This document shows, one piece after another, positions 49,030-60,345 of a DNA stretch of 64,000 nt (within the stretch, counting starts at the first letter, position 1; each line of letters begins with the position of its first letter). Location: the NCBI GenBank assembly GCA_947000775.1, contig CAMQGK010000008.1, positions 9,574,501 to 9,638,500 of the forward strand, read 5' to 3'. Source of the DNA: Pterois miles. Its lineage: Eukaryota > Chordata > Actinopteri > Perciformes > Scorpaenidae. Made by a program: the position numbers and the translations under genes. The notes beneath the pieces were generated by a model. That model ran no database searches. It worked only from the letters and a program-made list of their open reading frames with translations, and was not told the DNA's origin.

Positions 49030-51279
49030 TCTAATCGGCTGGAAAATCAGACCTCCAGCTGGCATATTTCACATTACGCAGTCATTTAACCCATTGTTCA
49101 TGTAAAAATACTGACTAGTGCTGCTTTAAATGTTCTGTTCACCTCTGTTGTCATGAGAAAAGAAGGTAAAAATGTGGCTGAACTTGCTACTACCACAATA
49201 TTTAAATTACATTACGAGGGCAACACACAATTTGTCCTAAATTCATAGCCAATACGGGAGTTTGTGCTAACCACAAAATATGACAAGTGCGTAACGCCAG
49301 TGCTACTGTTTTATATAGCATCCCCCGACATCTCCTGCATTCATGGACAAGCTTGCTTCTGTACAGCCTGGTTTTTGATACAAAAACAGGGCCGGCTTTG
49401 ATACCGAGTGCAAATATTGACTTCTCCTGGACGACTTCGCCGCGGCCATGGGGTTGAAGGGACGCAGACCTCCCCTGCTCCCAGGGCCCTACTCCCCACA
49501 CCTGCTGTGGTCGGCGGCCTTATTTACACCAGCACCAGTTGGAAACGTCAGTCCGAGATGCACAGGGTTCGTAGGTACACACATACACAGTGCGTACATA
49601 TAGACAGCGACACACACTCTTCTCTGTTTCATCTCCAGCCCAGGGTTTCTGAGAGTCTGACAGGGGCTGCTTTCTTGGTCAGAACTAGGAGCCATGCCAA
49701 CAGACTGTCTAACCTGAGCTTGAATTTCTATACGCACACACCTACACACACAACAGCCAAACAAGCTACAAGACCTAACTGACATATTCAATATTTTAAG
49801 ACATCAATATTGGGCAAAAACCTGACCTGCTTCATCTCTACAGCAGTTTAGGGTTTCAGAGGCTTCTAATGGATGTGGCAAGTGCAGGTAAAATCCCAGC
49901 TAGCGAGACAATACCAATCATTAAGTCTCACTGGAGAGAAAACACACTAAATTACTCAGGATGAAAGCTCTGCAGGACTTTGACATTTTGTGACAGCAGA
50001 TAAAACAGCGTACCATTTACCATCATCAAAGCATGCTCTACAGAGAAGGCACAGTAAACTCTCAGAGGGCCTGCTATTTTCATCAACCATTTAATGTGGC
50101 CTCCAAAGACATTTATATAATTTATCATTCCGAAGCGTCACAGAAAACCCTTTTGCAGAGAGCATGCTAAAAAACCCTGTTTGTTTCCTGTTTTTTTCCC
50201 TCCAACTTTGAAGCAAAAAATAAATAAATCTTTTTTTCTGTTTGATGAGGGATTCAGTGACCTGAACCTTCTCATGAGGGATCCGTATCAGCAGCGCACA
50301 CACAGGCTGCTCCGCTTAAAACAAAGTGGGGTTTTTTTTGTTCCCACCAGTCTGTTTCTGTGCTCGTCACTGCTGCTTAATTTTGGTGACTTTTTTCTCT
50401 CGCCCAGTCAATAAATCAGGTCAATAGCTGTAGACCCCAAACAGCTTGCTTCCCCATGCTCCTCTCATTGGAAACTGCAGCGAGCCTTTGAGCAGGATAA
50501 AGAGGCGATTGGTAAAGGAAGGGATAAACGTCTCTGTGAGTCAGACATTGCTTGTAAAAGAAAGCTTTGCTCCTGGTTGTAATCAAACAGCGCGACAGGT
50601 CTTCTCTGCAGTGGCTGACAGTAGTGAAAGGGTGTCTGAGCATATAACTCTCGTCAATTAAAAAATATTTTTGCTATGGCTCGTTCTGAGCCAACATTGC
50701 AAGCGTGGGGAGATCTCATTTGAGGAGTGCAGCTAGGGGGAAGAAAAAAAACCCTGGCAGCCCGAGTGCAGACAGCAGCACAAAGAGGCGATTTGAGTGA
50801 ACAATTATTAGGCCGCACCAGACTTGACTGGTTTGTGTGCACATGGGAAATTCTTTCGCACATGGCAATTAAACACGGGTGGGTTGGGAAGGGCCTTGAA
50901 CATGACCCAATTTTGACATCAAGAGGTGGCAAGCAGCGCCTTGATGATGTTTAGGTGACTTTTGCGTAACCTGTTTTTACAAGCAATTTGCCTCATTTTC
51001 AGACTTATTACCCTTCCGTTTGGGCCTCTGTAGCATGGATGTAATACTCAGAATGTTATAACAAGTATTCTGCACAGAAACTCATATAATCTTTTATTCC
51101 CCCAGCACAATTAGTGGGTTCATTGTACAGGAACAGGATTTTCCACAAGTAACACAGTAACACATGTACGTAATGGATTTCATCTTATAAGCACACTGGT
51201 GGACGGGGGCTTTGGTGCCCCCATGTTTGAAAGAAACGCTGTTAATGAGCACTCTCGGATCCCCCTGTGATAGATAAAT
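49030..51279. other. Non-coding stretch with conserved-element-like block
   Basis: GC-rich at 49400-49520 without a convincing exon. CA-rich simple sequence occurs at about 49575-49590 and 49733-49752. 50650-50900 (for example GAACAATTATTAGGCCGCAC and TGGCAATTAAACACGG) looks like conserved non-coding DNA; untested. Confidence 0.4.
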
Positions 51280-51612
51280 CATGATAAATGCCCTCTAGGA
51301 TGCCCTTCCAGTGGAGAAAACATGAGAAAGTGCCCTCTGGGTGCCCTTCAAGTGGAGAAAACAAGTTGCAGTGTACTAATGGGTGACCTTCAATGGAGAG
51401 AACATGAAAAAGTGCCCTCTGGGTGCCCTTCTAGTTGAGAAAACATGATAATGTTTTCTCTAGGGTGCCCTTCCAATGGAGAAAGTCCTTGCTAGGGTGC
51501 TCTTCCAGTGGAGAAAACAAGTTGCAGTGCACTAATGGGTGCCCTTAAATGGAGAAAACATGATAAAGTGGGTTGCCTTAATATGGAGAAAATAGCCTTA
51601 AAAAGCAGAAAA
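51280..51612 (+). repeat. 41-bp minisatellite
   Basis: Units start at 51280, 51321, 51362, 51403, 51444, 51485, 51518 and 51559, so five intervals are exactly 41 bp, then one shortened 33-bp unit, one more 41-bp unit and a truncated end. The main unit starts CATGAGAAAGTGCCCTCTGG and ends TTCAAGTGGAGAAAA. Units 3 and 7 are a variant type starting CAAGTTGCAGTGTACTAATG. The last units shrink and grade into unique sequence. 41 bp is not a multiple of three, so no repeated protein is encoded. Confidence 0.9.
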
Positions 51613-51954
51613 TGTGATGCTGTCCCAGCCTGAGTCCGCCATTGTATAAACGCATACTGTATACTGTTTTCTGTCCAATTTCCATTTGTTCAAATGGTAG
51701 TCTTAAAGGAATAGTTTAACATTTTGGGAACACAACTATAGTCCATTTGTCTTTTGCTGATGGTTTGTTGCAGCCCTTTTCATATGATGGCTTTCTTAGT
51801 ATTTTAAGTATTTTAAGGATAAATTCATATTCATGTGTCAGAAATTTGTTTTGGATTTTGTCCAAAATTGCCTAATGTGCAATTGACCTCTATGTTTATT
51901 AGTCTTTAGCCATCTCCTCCTGCATTAGTTTTGTCCCTATGAGCTCCTTTATAG
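51613..51954. other. Non-coding stretch with a short repeat remnant
   Basis: CTTAAAGGAATAGTTTAACA at 51712-51731 is the terminus of the repeat family at 18060-18307. The remainder is AT-rich with no recognised feature. Confidence 0.45.
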
Positions 51955-52382
51955 AATTTTACGGACCTTTTATGCTTGTTTTCAGATACATACTTGTATT
52001 TTGGGTTTGTACTAGAACATTTTAATGTTCAAAAAAATACCTTACTTTTGATTGACCCACTCTGTTGTGATTAGTAAAACCAAACCAAAGTCGTTGGACT
52101 CTCCAGCTCCATTCTAACTTGCTTTGTCTGAGGGTGTGCCAAACCGCTAGGCAAATAATATTATGCAAATGTCACTTGGTGACATCACCACTTAACGGAA
52201 GAAAAGGCAAGACTTCAATCAAGGCCTGTCAGTCAGTTCAGGACAGCGTTTCTGTTGGGGAGAGTAGCTTTCTTTGGTGTGGACTTTGGCCTTTGTAACT
52301 TTGCAGAACTTTTACAACCACAAAAACTATAGACTACACACTAAAGGAAAAAGTTCAAAAGCATAATAGGTCCTCTTTAACC
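51955..52382 (+). mobile_element. TTAA-type MITE family, copy 4 (plus orientation)
   Basis: Left end ACGGACCTTTTATGCTTGTT, right end AAGCATAATAGGTCCTCTTT-AA, inverted to each other; right end closes in TTAA. Interior: TACTTGTATTTTGGGTTTGT, CTTTGTCTGAGGGTGTGCCA, octamer ATGCAAAT (52163-52170), CACTTGGTGACATCACCAC, GTTTCTGTTGGGGAGAGTAG and TGGTGTGGACTTTGGC. It is about 428 bp and the most complete copy. Confidence 0.83.
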
Positions 52383-54904
52383 ATAACACACACAGCAATA
52401 CAGAATAAAATAAAAGAATAAATACATTCTTTCCCCAGCTTTGTCAGATTGAAATTTGGTCTACGTTGAGCCCAAATTACACATCTCAAATTGACTGCTC
52501 TGACACCAGATCTGGCGAGGCATTAGCAGTCTTGGTGCGAATGAGGGAAGTCGTTTCTCCACTTCCTCTTGTGTTGACTTTGGCTGGCGTCCGCTAATCC
52601 GAGAACAGGCCGGAGGGGAGCACTCTACCTGGAGCAGAGTGTCGGCAAACTATAAAGAGAAAAATGTAGTATGAATCCATTTTTCTTCTCTTGTAAGCCT
52701 TCGAATGTTGCCCCTTTGCATTTGCGGCACATCTTAGTCTCTCAGTGTGCTATTCTTTCAAGCCAGCATGTAACCACAAATAAAAATTTATGTCCAAAAA
52801 GCTGTAAAATATTGAACCTCTGATCTCCATCCAGCTCTCTGCATATACTGAATGAAAGTACGCAGGCTATGCAGGCTTCTTCAAATTCAGCAAAGCTTAC
52901 TAGTATAAACATTATGCCCAATGCAGCAGGGCAGTTTGCAACTTAAAACTCTACAGCTCTGACCTCTGTCAGCACTGCGCCCTGCCTCAGGCAGCACCTC
53001 TCTGGGGTAGCTTCATATCCGCCACTCTGACTCTGTCTTGCCACCACCAGTACAAACACAACCAAGAGGCCAAGATTTTAAGAAGTGGTGATGTGTTTCA
53101 GCCATCCTAGTGTATTCACTCTATGGTGAAAAGCCAAAAAACACTTTGCAATACTCTTTACTGAATATCCACGTCAGCGGGGATTTACTATCATTTCACT
53201 CACTTCATTCAACTCAGCAGCATTGTCCTAAGCTGCAACTGGATCTCGGGCGGGCAAGTTGGAGATTTATGGGTACGACATCCACAAGTAAGAGTGCCTG
53301 ACCTCCTATGGGACTTTGGATTTCTTTGGTTTAAATCTTGAGTTGCACTGAGTTACGTCGTCTTATTCCCTGTTCTCACTCCGCTGAAAACCTACACCCT
53401 CATATTATTGGGACCTGACGTCTTGCAGTAATGCAGATGCTTCGCCAGCTGCTGCCAACTGACCTCCACCTCAAAAAGCCTCCAAGTTCATAGGTGGGAT
53501 AGCCAATAGTGCATGAATAACTGCTTTAAGAATAACAAGTACACGATCGAGTCGATTACACTGGGGATTGACTGCAAACCCACACGTGCGCAAGACTTTC
53601 CCTCTCATTTATTATATCGCATGAAGGGAAAAAGCATGTTGAAGCTGACGGCGAATGCATGCTGAGGCTGAAATCCAATATTCAATTTGGGTGTCAGTAT
53701 GTTTATGAAATGTCCTAAATTGATATTACACATGCATTTGGCACATGGGGAAAATAAACTAATCTGGTCACCATGTTACCCTGGGCATCATGGCAAGTTC
53801 AGACTACTGGCATGTCATATTTAATCAGCAGAACTGGACGTCACATCATGTCTCTTCTCTATCATTTTTTTTTCCTATGACTATTAAAGAAAACAGTGGC
53901 AGCAGAGGCAGGGAGAATGCTGGGAAGGTAATTTGTTTTGAAGGTCAAGGGCACGGTGATGGATCCTAACTCATCTTTTGCTGTTTAGTACAGAGGAAGC
54001 GATAATCTCTACCTGAAGCACTTAATCAGTCATGCTGACACTCAGTATTATCTGCTAAGAAGAAACTTTTTTTTTTCTTTCAGATTGACAAAAAGTGATA
54101 ACCTTGACTACAAAACACCTCTAGATTCAGTCATAATCGCCCAGTGGTGTGATGTCTGTCATTTTCCCACCAGCTCTCATTGTGGTTTGCAGGGTTTCAC
54201 TGCTGCAGCTTCACACGACCCATTCATCTGCACACAACCAGTTAAAAGACTTATGAGACAATAAACATTTACAGTGCGTTAAAAAACTAAGTAGCAGGGA
54301 TGGCTCCAATTAAGCAACTGACTGCACAATTTATCTTTGTCCAACAACAAGAACCACTGAGGGCAATATGGTCATATATAGTAGGTCACAAACTATTTAA
54401 ATCCATTTAAATCGTAGTCGATCATTATGATATATTTCAACACTTCATGTGAAGTATATGCATAGAATTTCCAGCATATGTTGACTTTAACCCGTGCATG
54501 CTACCTGAAGCACCCTGCAGCTAATGCAGCAGGTGATAAGTGATAAGTTTCTGTGTGAAACAGCATATGGACACTGCCAATCTTGCGAAGTGCAGTATGA
54601 GAAATCAAAACTGCAAATTGCAAAGCTGTGATAGTAGCGTGGCTCATGGGAGATGGCTCATTAACCTGGATCCAGACAAAGCCTTACAGGACGTCATGTT
54701 GATTGGTAGAGTGTGAAGGGGGTTATTACTGTAGAAGGAGCGCAACTGATTGCAACGTCTCAGTTCACAGCATCATCACCACTCAGGCTGTTCTCATATG
54801 AAAAGTAATGCACTGTAATTCATATGTATCTCATAGAATCGATTCACATGTAATCCATGTAATTGTGAACCAGGAAGAATAAAGAGCAATAAACGCTGCA
54901 TAGC
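52383..54904. other. Non-coding stretch, no gene seen
   Basis: 52440-52640 is mixed-composition and repeat-free. T-rich tracts near 53866-53875 and 54067-54080. No exon or transposon frame recognised. Confidence 0.45.
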
Positions 54905-55350
54905 GAGGAGGTCCGGGTGGATGGGTGGGTCACAGAAATACTGGACTTTTGTCTGAGAGACTGATGATCATATCCTGTGTGAAACCAGCAGTCAACAGTG
55001 ACTTGCCATGTAACTTCCATACTTAAGTTGCACCAGTTCTGGAGTTATTTTAATCCAAAACATGATATTTTCCTAAACCTAAATAGTTTTGTTGCCTATA
55101 CCTAACCAAGTCAGTCTTTTCCTAAATCTAAGTAGTTTTGTTGCCTAAACCTACCAAGTTGATCTTTTTCTAAACCTAAGTACTTTGCTGCCTAAAACTA
55201 ACCAAGTCTATCTTTTCCTTAACCTAAGTAGTTTTGTTGCCTAAACCTAACAAAGTAGTTTCCTGTAAAGACAGAAGTTTATTTTGAAAAGAATGTACAC
55301 ATCGTCATGTGCTGCTGAACGATCACAGCGAGACGCACAAAAAAAAATGA
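54905..55350 (+). mobile_element. CTAAACCTAA MITE family copy carrying the 48-bp array
   Basis: CCGGGTGGATGGGTGGGTCA, then ATATCCTGTGTGAAACCAGC, GAGTTATTTTAATCCAAAAC and CATGATATTTTCCTAAACCT lead into the tandem array, followed by GACAGAAGTTTATTTTG and CATCGTCATGTGCTGCTGAA. The order follows the family at 44127 and 60346 with altered flanks. Boundaries approximate. Confidence 0.6.
55067..55262 (+). repeat. 48-bp minisatellite of CTAAACCTAA type
   Basis: Four units start at 55067, 55116, 55164 and 55212 (intervals 49, 48, 48). Each reads TTTTCCTAAACCTAAGTAGT followed by TTTGTTGCCTAAACCTAACC and AAGT with few changes. The unit is an amplified form of the single core present in the other MITE copies (4500-4610, 48850-48900 reversed, 60650-60725). 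Confidence 0.88.
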
Positions 55351-56312
55351 AAAATACGTTTTCGGAAGATATACATGAAGATACGTTGCACCACTGCATT
55401 ACATTAATTTGGCACATGATTTGCCCAAAGAGATTTTTCCCATGATTAATGCATGCCGTGCTCCACTGCCTGAAGAAGACTACACTGTCAGCCACTATGT
55501 GCTATATGCTAAATATAAGGTTGAATCTAGATCAGTGCTATGACAAACTTCTCAAACAGAGCTCTAAACTTTCCAGAAACTTTGGGTGGGAGGTGTATTA
55601 TCAGAAAATGTCCAGAGCTGACATTAAACAGTATAAAACAATATAAAAAAGTATATTTCCACAGTAAGGAAATTTGGGTCATGTCCTAAGAAATACATGA
55701 ATATAAATGAACACATTAATGTAAGCACTAGAATGTAGAACACTTTAAAAAGGCAACTTCACTGACTTTTTTGAGTATGTGCATCATTTGGATGTTACGT
55801 TCAGCATAAATGATCATTATGCTGTTATGTTTGCAAGGAAAATGTATAAAATATGTATGAGCTATTCTGATTTACAATCTCATAACATTTCCACTCAGTA
55901 TGCGTGATTCATTAAAACCTAACACACACCAGCGCATGAATGCACACAAGCAACTCATCGACCTCAGAGCTAACAGCATGAATCCAGATGAATGGCATTA
56001 TCAAGTGAGATAATCTTTCTTCAGCAGTGTGCCATGGAACAGGGGAAAAACACCCTCAACTTTAAATCTGTAAAAGTATTTCAGCTCTTGTGACTATTTT
56101 TCTGTATTAACACAGCATACACACACTTATTTGAATTCAGCAGAACAACAAAGACCTTTCGCTGGTTCAGTTGACCTTTACTGTTTCTATTATGCCTGTC
56201 AAGCTTTTGGTTTTAAGCACTGCACATACATCACTTACAATGACAATGGTGGCAGATTTACCACTTGAAATTCATAGTAATTTTTGAGACAATGGCTCTT
56301 TGATTTCACAAG
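55351..56312. other. Non-coding stretch, no gene seen
   Basis: AT-rich, with no recognised exon or repeat terminus. Confidence 0.45.
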
Positions 56313-56354
56313 CTCTGTGTTGCTATTCAGTTTAAACTGAATAGCAACACAGAG
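56313..56354. repeat. Perfect 42-bp palindrome
   Basis: CTCTGTGTTGCTATTCAGTTT (56313-56333) is followed with no spacer by its exact reverse complement (56334-56354). The symmetry stops at a G/T mismatch just outside. Unrelated to MITE ends seen elsewhere in the window. Confidence 0.93.
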
Positions 56355-56544
56355 TTTAGATTTATTGTTAATATTTTCGAACAATAATTGAATACTTAAT
56401 ACTTGAATACTAATTTAAACAATAATTTCACTTTTACAGGAGAAAAGACTTTGAGGGTGTGGACTAATTGCTGGATTTGCCATGTTCTGGACTTTTTTCT
56501 AATGAAACCCCAAAAATGATGTAGGCCTAGTTAGCTAGGTATTG

Positions 56545-56842
56545 AGCTAGTATCCAAATTACAGAAGGGTATGGACAGTCTGCCACATGCAGTCCTGGTT
56601 CTGGTTCTCCAGCGCCTCCCTTCTCTATAGCAGACCCAGCAATACAAGCTGGGCCTCCAGCAGCGTGAAGTCATTGTTGGCTCCCAGCGGGGACCAGCGG
56701 AGCAGTGAGGCGAAGCTCTGCTCTTAGCTCCGACTGAAGGTCGAAGGCGGCAGCGAGTTTGAGTCTGTGTCTGTCCAGAGGCCCGCTGGAGTCTGAGCTG
56801 AAGAAGTTTCTGGTGAACCTGTGTGCCATAAATCGTTTCGTC
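56545..56842 (-). pseudogene. Coding-like fragment of an unidentified protein, frame-broken
   Basis: On the minus strand, reading from 56842, a frame gives KRFMAHRFTRNFFSSDSSGP, then LDRHRLKLAAAFDLQSELRA and ELRLTAPLVPAGS before a TGA. One base away the sense resumes as NNDFTLLEAQLVLLGLL, a TAG stop, then RREALENQNQDCMWQTVH and TLL. Amphipathic leucine-rich helices, high local GC against an AT-rich background and good continuity across two frames suggest real former coding sequence. The codon before KRF is preceded by ...AAATTAG, which could be an intron acceptor, so it may be an exon-like piece rather than a processed copy. I do not recognise the family. One frameshift and one in-frame stop argue for a pseudogene. 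Confidence 0.45.
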
Positions 56843-59035
56843 TAATTTTGCTGGGAATCTGACCCAATGACAGGCATTAGGAATAACAACAGTAAGTCGG
56901 CCATATAGAGGCATCAGAATTAAATTGAGACTGTTTCATGACCACTTAATCTATTGCTCTGTCTTATATATCACAAAGAAATCCAAACCTTGAAATGCTC
57001 GCTGTGCCTAATTACTGTTGCTAAGCTATGATTGTACAATCATTGTTCTGGGAAAGGGTCAATTATTTCATCAGTTTGTAATCTTACAGAGGCATAACCT
57101 AATTGCCACATATCAAACTAAGGACAGGCCAAAAGACTTAAATTTCTAAAAAGTTCTCAAACTTCAATAGCAGTCCACAACAGAACAGCAATGAAGTACT
57201 GTAAGCACAGTTCACATAGTTATTATACCACAGTGTCCCAAACCAATTGGCCACCTCCATCTAAGACCAGAAATTATACTAACCTATTTTCAGGCAGCCA
57301 TAGCGAGCATCAGCACCGTTTATCAAGCTGTTGAAAATTACAATTTAACTAGCCGTCTAGCCTGCTTGGACCATATCAAATGACCGCTCAATTAAATTAA
57401 AGTGCATAGGGTTGCCTGTCTCACCACTGGGTTTTCCAGGCCTCAACTGTGGCTTGCACAGCTGTTTCTACCCTCTTCTTCATCAGATACAAGGGGTGGG
57501 GCCCCTGAGTGCAAGACTAGCTACACTACAACCAGACCATAAGGCAACTCTCTGCATATCGATCCATCTTCACTGACACAGACATGCGTATACATTACCA
57601 GGTACGCTAAATTGGCAAGTTGCCACTTCCCCAGGCGCTGTATTGTTTGTTTGAGCCAAATTAATTAATTGCATGTTCTAGATTAATTGCATGCTAAAGG
57701 GGAAAGAAAAGTATTCAAAAATACCTTTACATAAGCCTTAATTACAAAACAGCATTCCACATCATTTTTAACATCACAGCGTGTTGAGAAAATTGAGAAT
57801 GAATGGCTTCAATCCATTTATGTCATGCGTTCGCCATCTCTTAATTTAGAAAATAAAATTAACCAAACCACAATATCATCTACAACGTTTGCCAGTGGTA
57901 ATAGATCTAGCTACAAAAGCTGCAGTGAAGGACTGTCACGTCTGGCTGCATGTCTCTGTGGTACTGGTGTCTCTACATGTGTGTGAGTGGGATCATCTAC
58001 GAGTGTGCATATTTTGTTGTGTCCACGGGTGTGCAGCAGCGTGTCTGTGAGTGCACATGGGCTCAAATGTTTGCTCGGTGTGTTTATTACCCTCTCAGAT
58101 CTACAGCACGACTCGTATTTCATGTCACATTTAGCACAGCTTCGAGAAGGAAGAGCCGACTGGCGGAGTACACGTCCCCTGGTGAGCTGTTGTGAGGAGG
58201 GGGCATCGAACAAGCCCACAAATTCTCAAGCAAGACATTCTTGTATCTTAAACTGAACATGGAGGGGCACAGAGAAAGAGCAAGAGGGTCCTTGTAACTG
58301 ACAAACACCTTGGACCCCAACGGTCTGAAGCAACTGTTTGGAACGTTTGGTTTTCTTTGAGTCCAACCTGTTGGTGGCGCCCCAGGGGAGTCTGGGAGCA
58401 TGAATCATCTGGCCAGCCGCTGGGCAAACCCTGCTCGCCTCCATCACTTTTTCCACCTTGAGAAATCGCCTGAATCCCTGCTGTCTTTGGATAGCTTGAG
58501 GGATTGCCTGCTTGTTTTTGCTGAGACTAAATGGTTTGAAAATTGAAAAGAGAGCACTCCGAGGTGTTGGCTCTAATAAATGTTTTGCAAACACCATAAA
58601 TAAATGCTCCAAAATGATAACTGCCAGTGCTGTTAGGTGTAGATTGACATATTTAGCTTTAAACCCTGGAGAGTAAAGAAAAGACAACACAAGAATTGCT
58701 ATTTTGGACTTGTGGTTAGGGACTGAACCTAACATGTTAATATTATAAAGGTTTTGTGATTGAACGTTATCTCTGGCAAAGAGCTGGTCACTTCTTTCAC
58801 TAGCGTATGCAGTCAACACAAGGCAGAGCTGATGCCTGGGTCCAGTTCACACATTCAATGCATCTGTTCAGTTAGTAGCTCATGGTTCAGAAATAGAGAA
58901 ATGGCATGTCATCATGTGTTTGAGGAAAATGAAAATGAGCAATCGCTATTTTCATGAATTGATAGCAAAAGTTGTAAAAATGTATGTTAATAAATGTTTA
59001 AATTGGGATGCATCATTTGCTTTCCCTTGTAGTTA
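56843..59035. other. Non-coding stretch with paired homeodomain/POU-like motifs
   Basis: ATTAATTGCATG occurs twice, at 57664-57675 and 57682-57693, in a block (57640-57720) with conserved-element-like composition. A 197-codon minus-strand frame at 58226-58819 has no recognisable domain and is treated as chance. No exon called. Confidence 0.45.
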
Positions 59036-59480
59036 ATATTTATTTAATGTTTACTAGAGATGGGATCACACTAGATGATGTGATGCCAGCTCGGACCTTC
59101 CCTACTTCTGGCACCCTTGCTCGGACCACATTCTTCTTCAAGGTCAGCCTTTAGTTTGATTTCAACTACACACCTTTAAAGTTTCAGAACTGCGTCTTGC
59201 ACGGTTGAAATGCTATCGCAGTGACAAAATATGTCCACAGACAGACAGAAATAGAAACCAGAATCTGGCATAGTACTCAAAACCACCTCTGTGGTAGTTC
59301 TGGCTACTGTAGGTGACTCCAGGACCACAATTTGCCATGATGACTCACACACAGACTCCCACTAACAATACCAGTATCACTGTGGTGGATGGTAATAACA
59401 CTTTGGAGGGTCTTTCTAATACAGGAAATATAAAGCTCCACCCCCACACTCCCTTCAAGGTTTAAACCCAAAATGAAAAA
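59036..59480 (-). repeat. Possible dispersed fish repeat
   Basis: CACACCTTTAAAGTTTCAGA, ACTGCGTCTTGCACGGTTGA, AATGCTATCGCAGTGACAAA and GTCCACAGACAGACAGA recall from memory an interspersed percomorph repeat (often seen as 'cacctttaaagtttcatgactgcatcttgcacggtt'). Ends undefined, no second copy in the window. Confidence 0.4.
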
Positions 59481-60345
59481 GAACTTGGTGTCAAGGTAAG
59501 CTTTTTTTGGACTTGAAATCTGAACATAACGTGGAGCAGCTCTAAGCTAATGCTGCCCTCCGTCTGTGGACTTGCACTAAATGATGCATATACACATATT
59601 AAACAAACAGAATCAGCAAACGCCATCCACGCATTGTTTTCAAAATTAAAGACATCTTTTTAGGGATGCCCATGAATGGTGGCGAGACCATATTAACCAT
59701 AGTTTGCATGTCAGGCACACGTTGGCAAAATTACAGCTTCCTGCCGTGGCATGTCCCGATGCTTTTTTTTTTTTTTCCACGCCAGTCTGTTTTATTTGTA
59801 GTGCCTGTTTCTATTAGGCTGATGGAGTACAGAGCAGCAGCATCTGTGCCCCTAACCCCCCATCCTCCATGTCTGCTAGGGCTGAGAGGCCTGGGGCACA
59901 AAGCCACAGGCGGTGGGGGTGGGAGGGGTGTAGGGGAGCATGTGGGGGAACGCCTCAGGGGTTCCTAGTTTTCTCGTTGCTTGTTTGGAGCCCAGAATTT
60001 CCATGACACGGGTGAACGCTGGCATCGTTGTGCTTTACTGGTGATCTGAAATTGATGACAGACGCTGGAAAATCAGTCTTACATTGAAAACAAATGAAAT
60101 AAAAATTGTTTCATGGAGACAGGCATCGAGGGCTTAATTGCGTTTTAAATCGGAGAGTATGTACAATGCAGTTTGCATTTGACATTTTGCTAGCATCATG
60201 TCAATAAAGCTAATACACGCTGGTAAAAGAAACAATATATTAGTGTCCAATGGTGGTTTCTTGTAAACAAACAAGTCAGCCCATTCATACCACAATAATG
60301 CTCAAGGTGTTTAGCATGTACGCCTATATTGATTTTTGCATGTCA
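59481..60345. other. Non-coding stretch, no gene seen
   Basis: T run at 59763-59776 and a G-rich tract (GGCGGTGGGGGTGGGAGGGG) at about 59909-59928, which could form a G-quadruplex. No exon or repeat terminus recognised. Confidence 0.45.

Noticed and set aside
49400..49560. GC-rich segment read as an exon (frame giving DDFAAAMGLKGRRPP)
   Set aside because: No flanking splice pair fits, proline-rich translation is expected from GC-rich DNA, and no family is recognisable.
51280..51612. Regularly spaced repeats suggesting a CRISPR array
   Set aside because: The whole 41-bp unit repeats with no unique spacers, and the context is vertebrate; it is a minisatellite.
55067..55262. CCTAAA-rich units suggesting interstitial telomere sequence
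   Set aside because: Vertebrate telomeres are TTAGGG/CCCTAA arrays; here CCTAAACC occurs within 48-bp units derived from a MITE interior.
58226..58819. 197-codon open frame on the minus strand, the longest in the window
   Set aside because: No recognisable domain, signal or repeat similarity; composition is ordinary for AT-rich non-coding DNA and it overlaps other unrelated frames. Length alone is compatible with chance over 64 kb.
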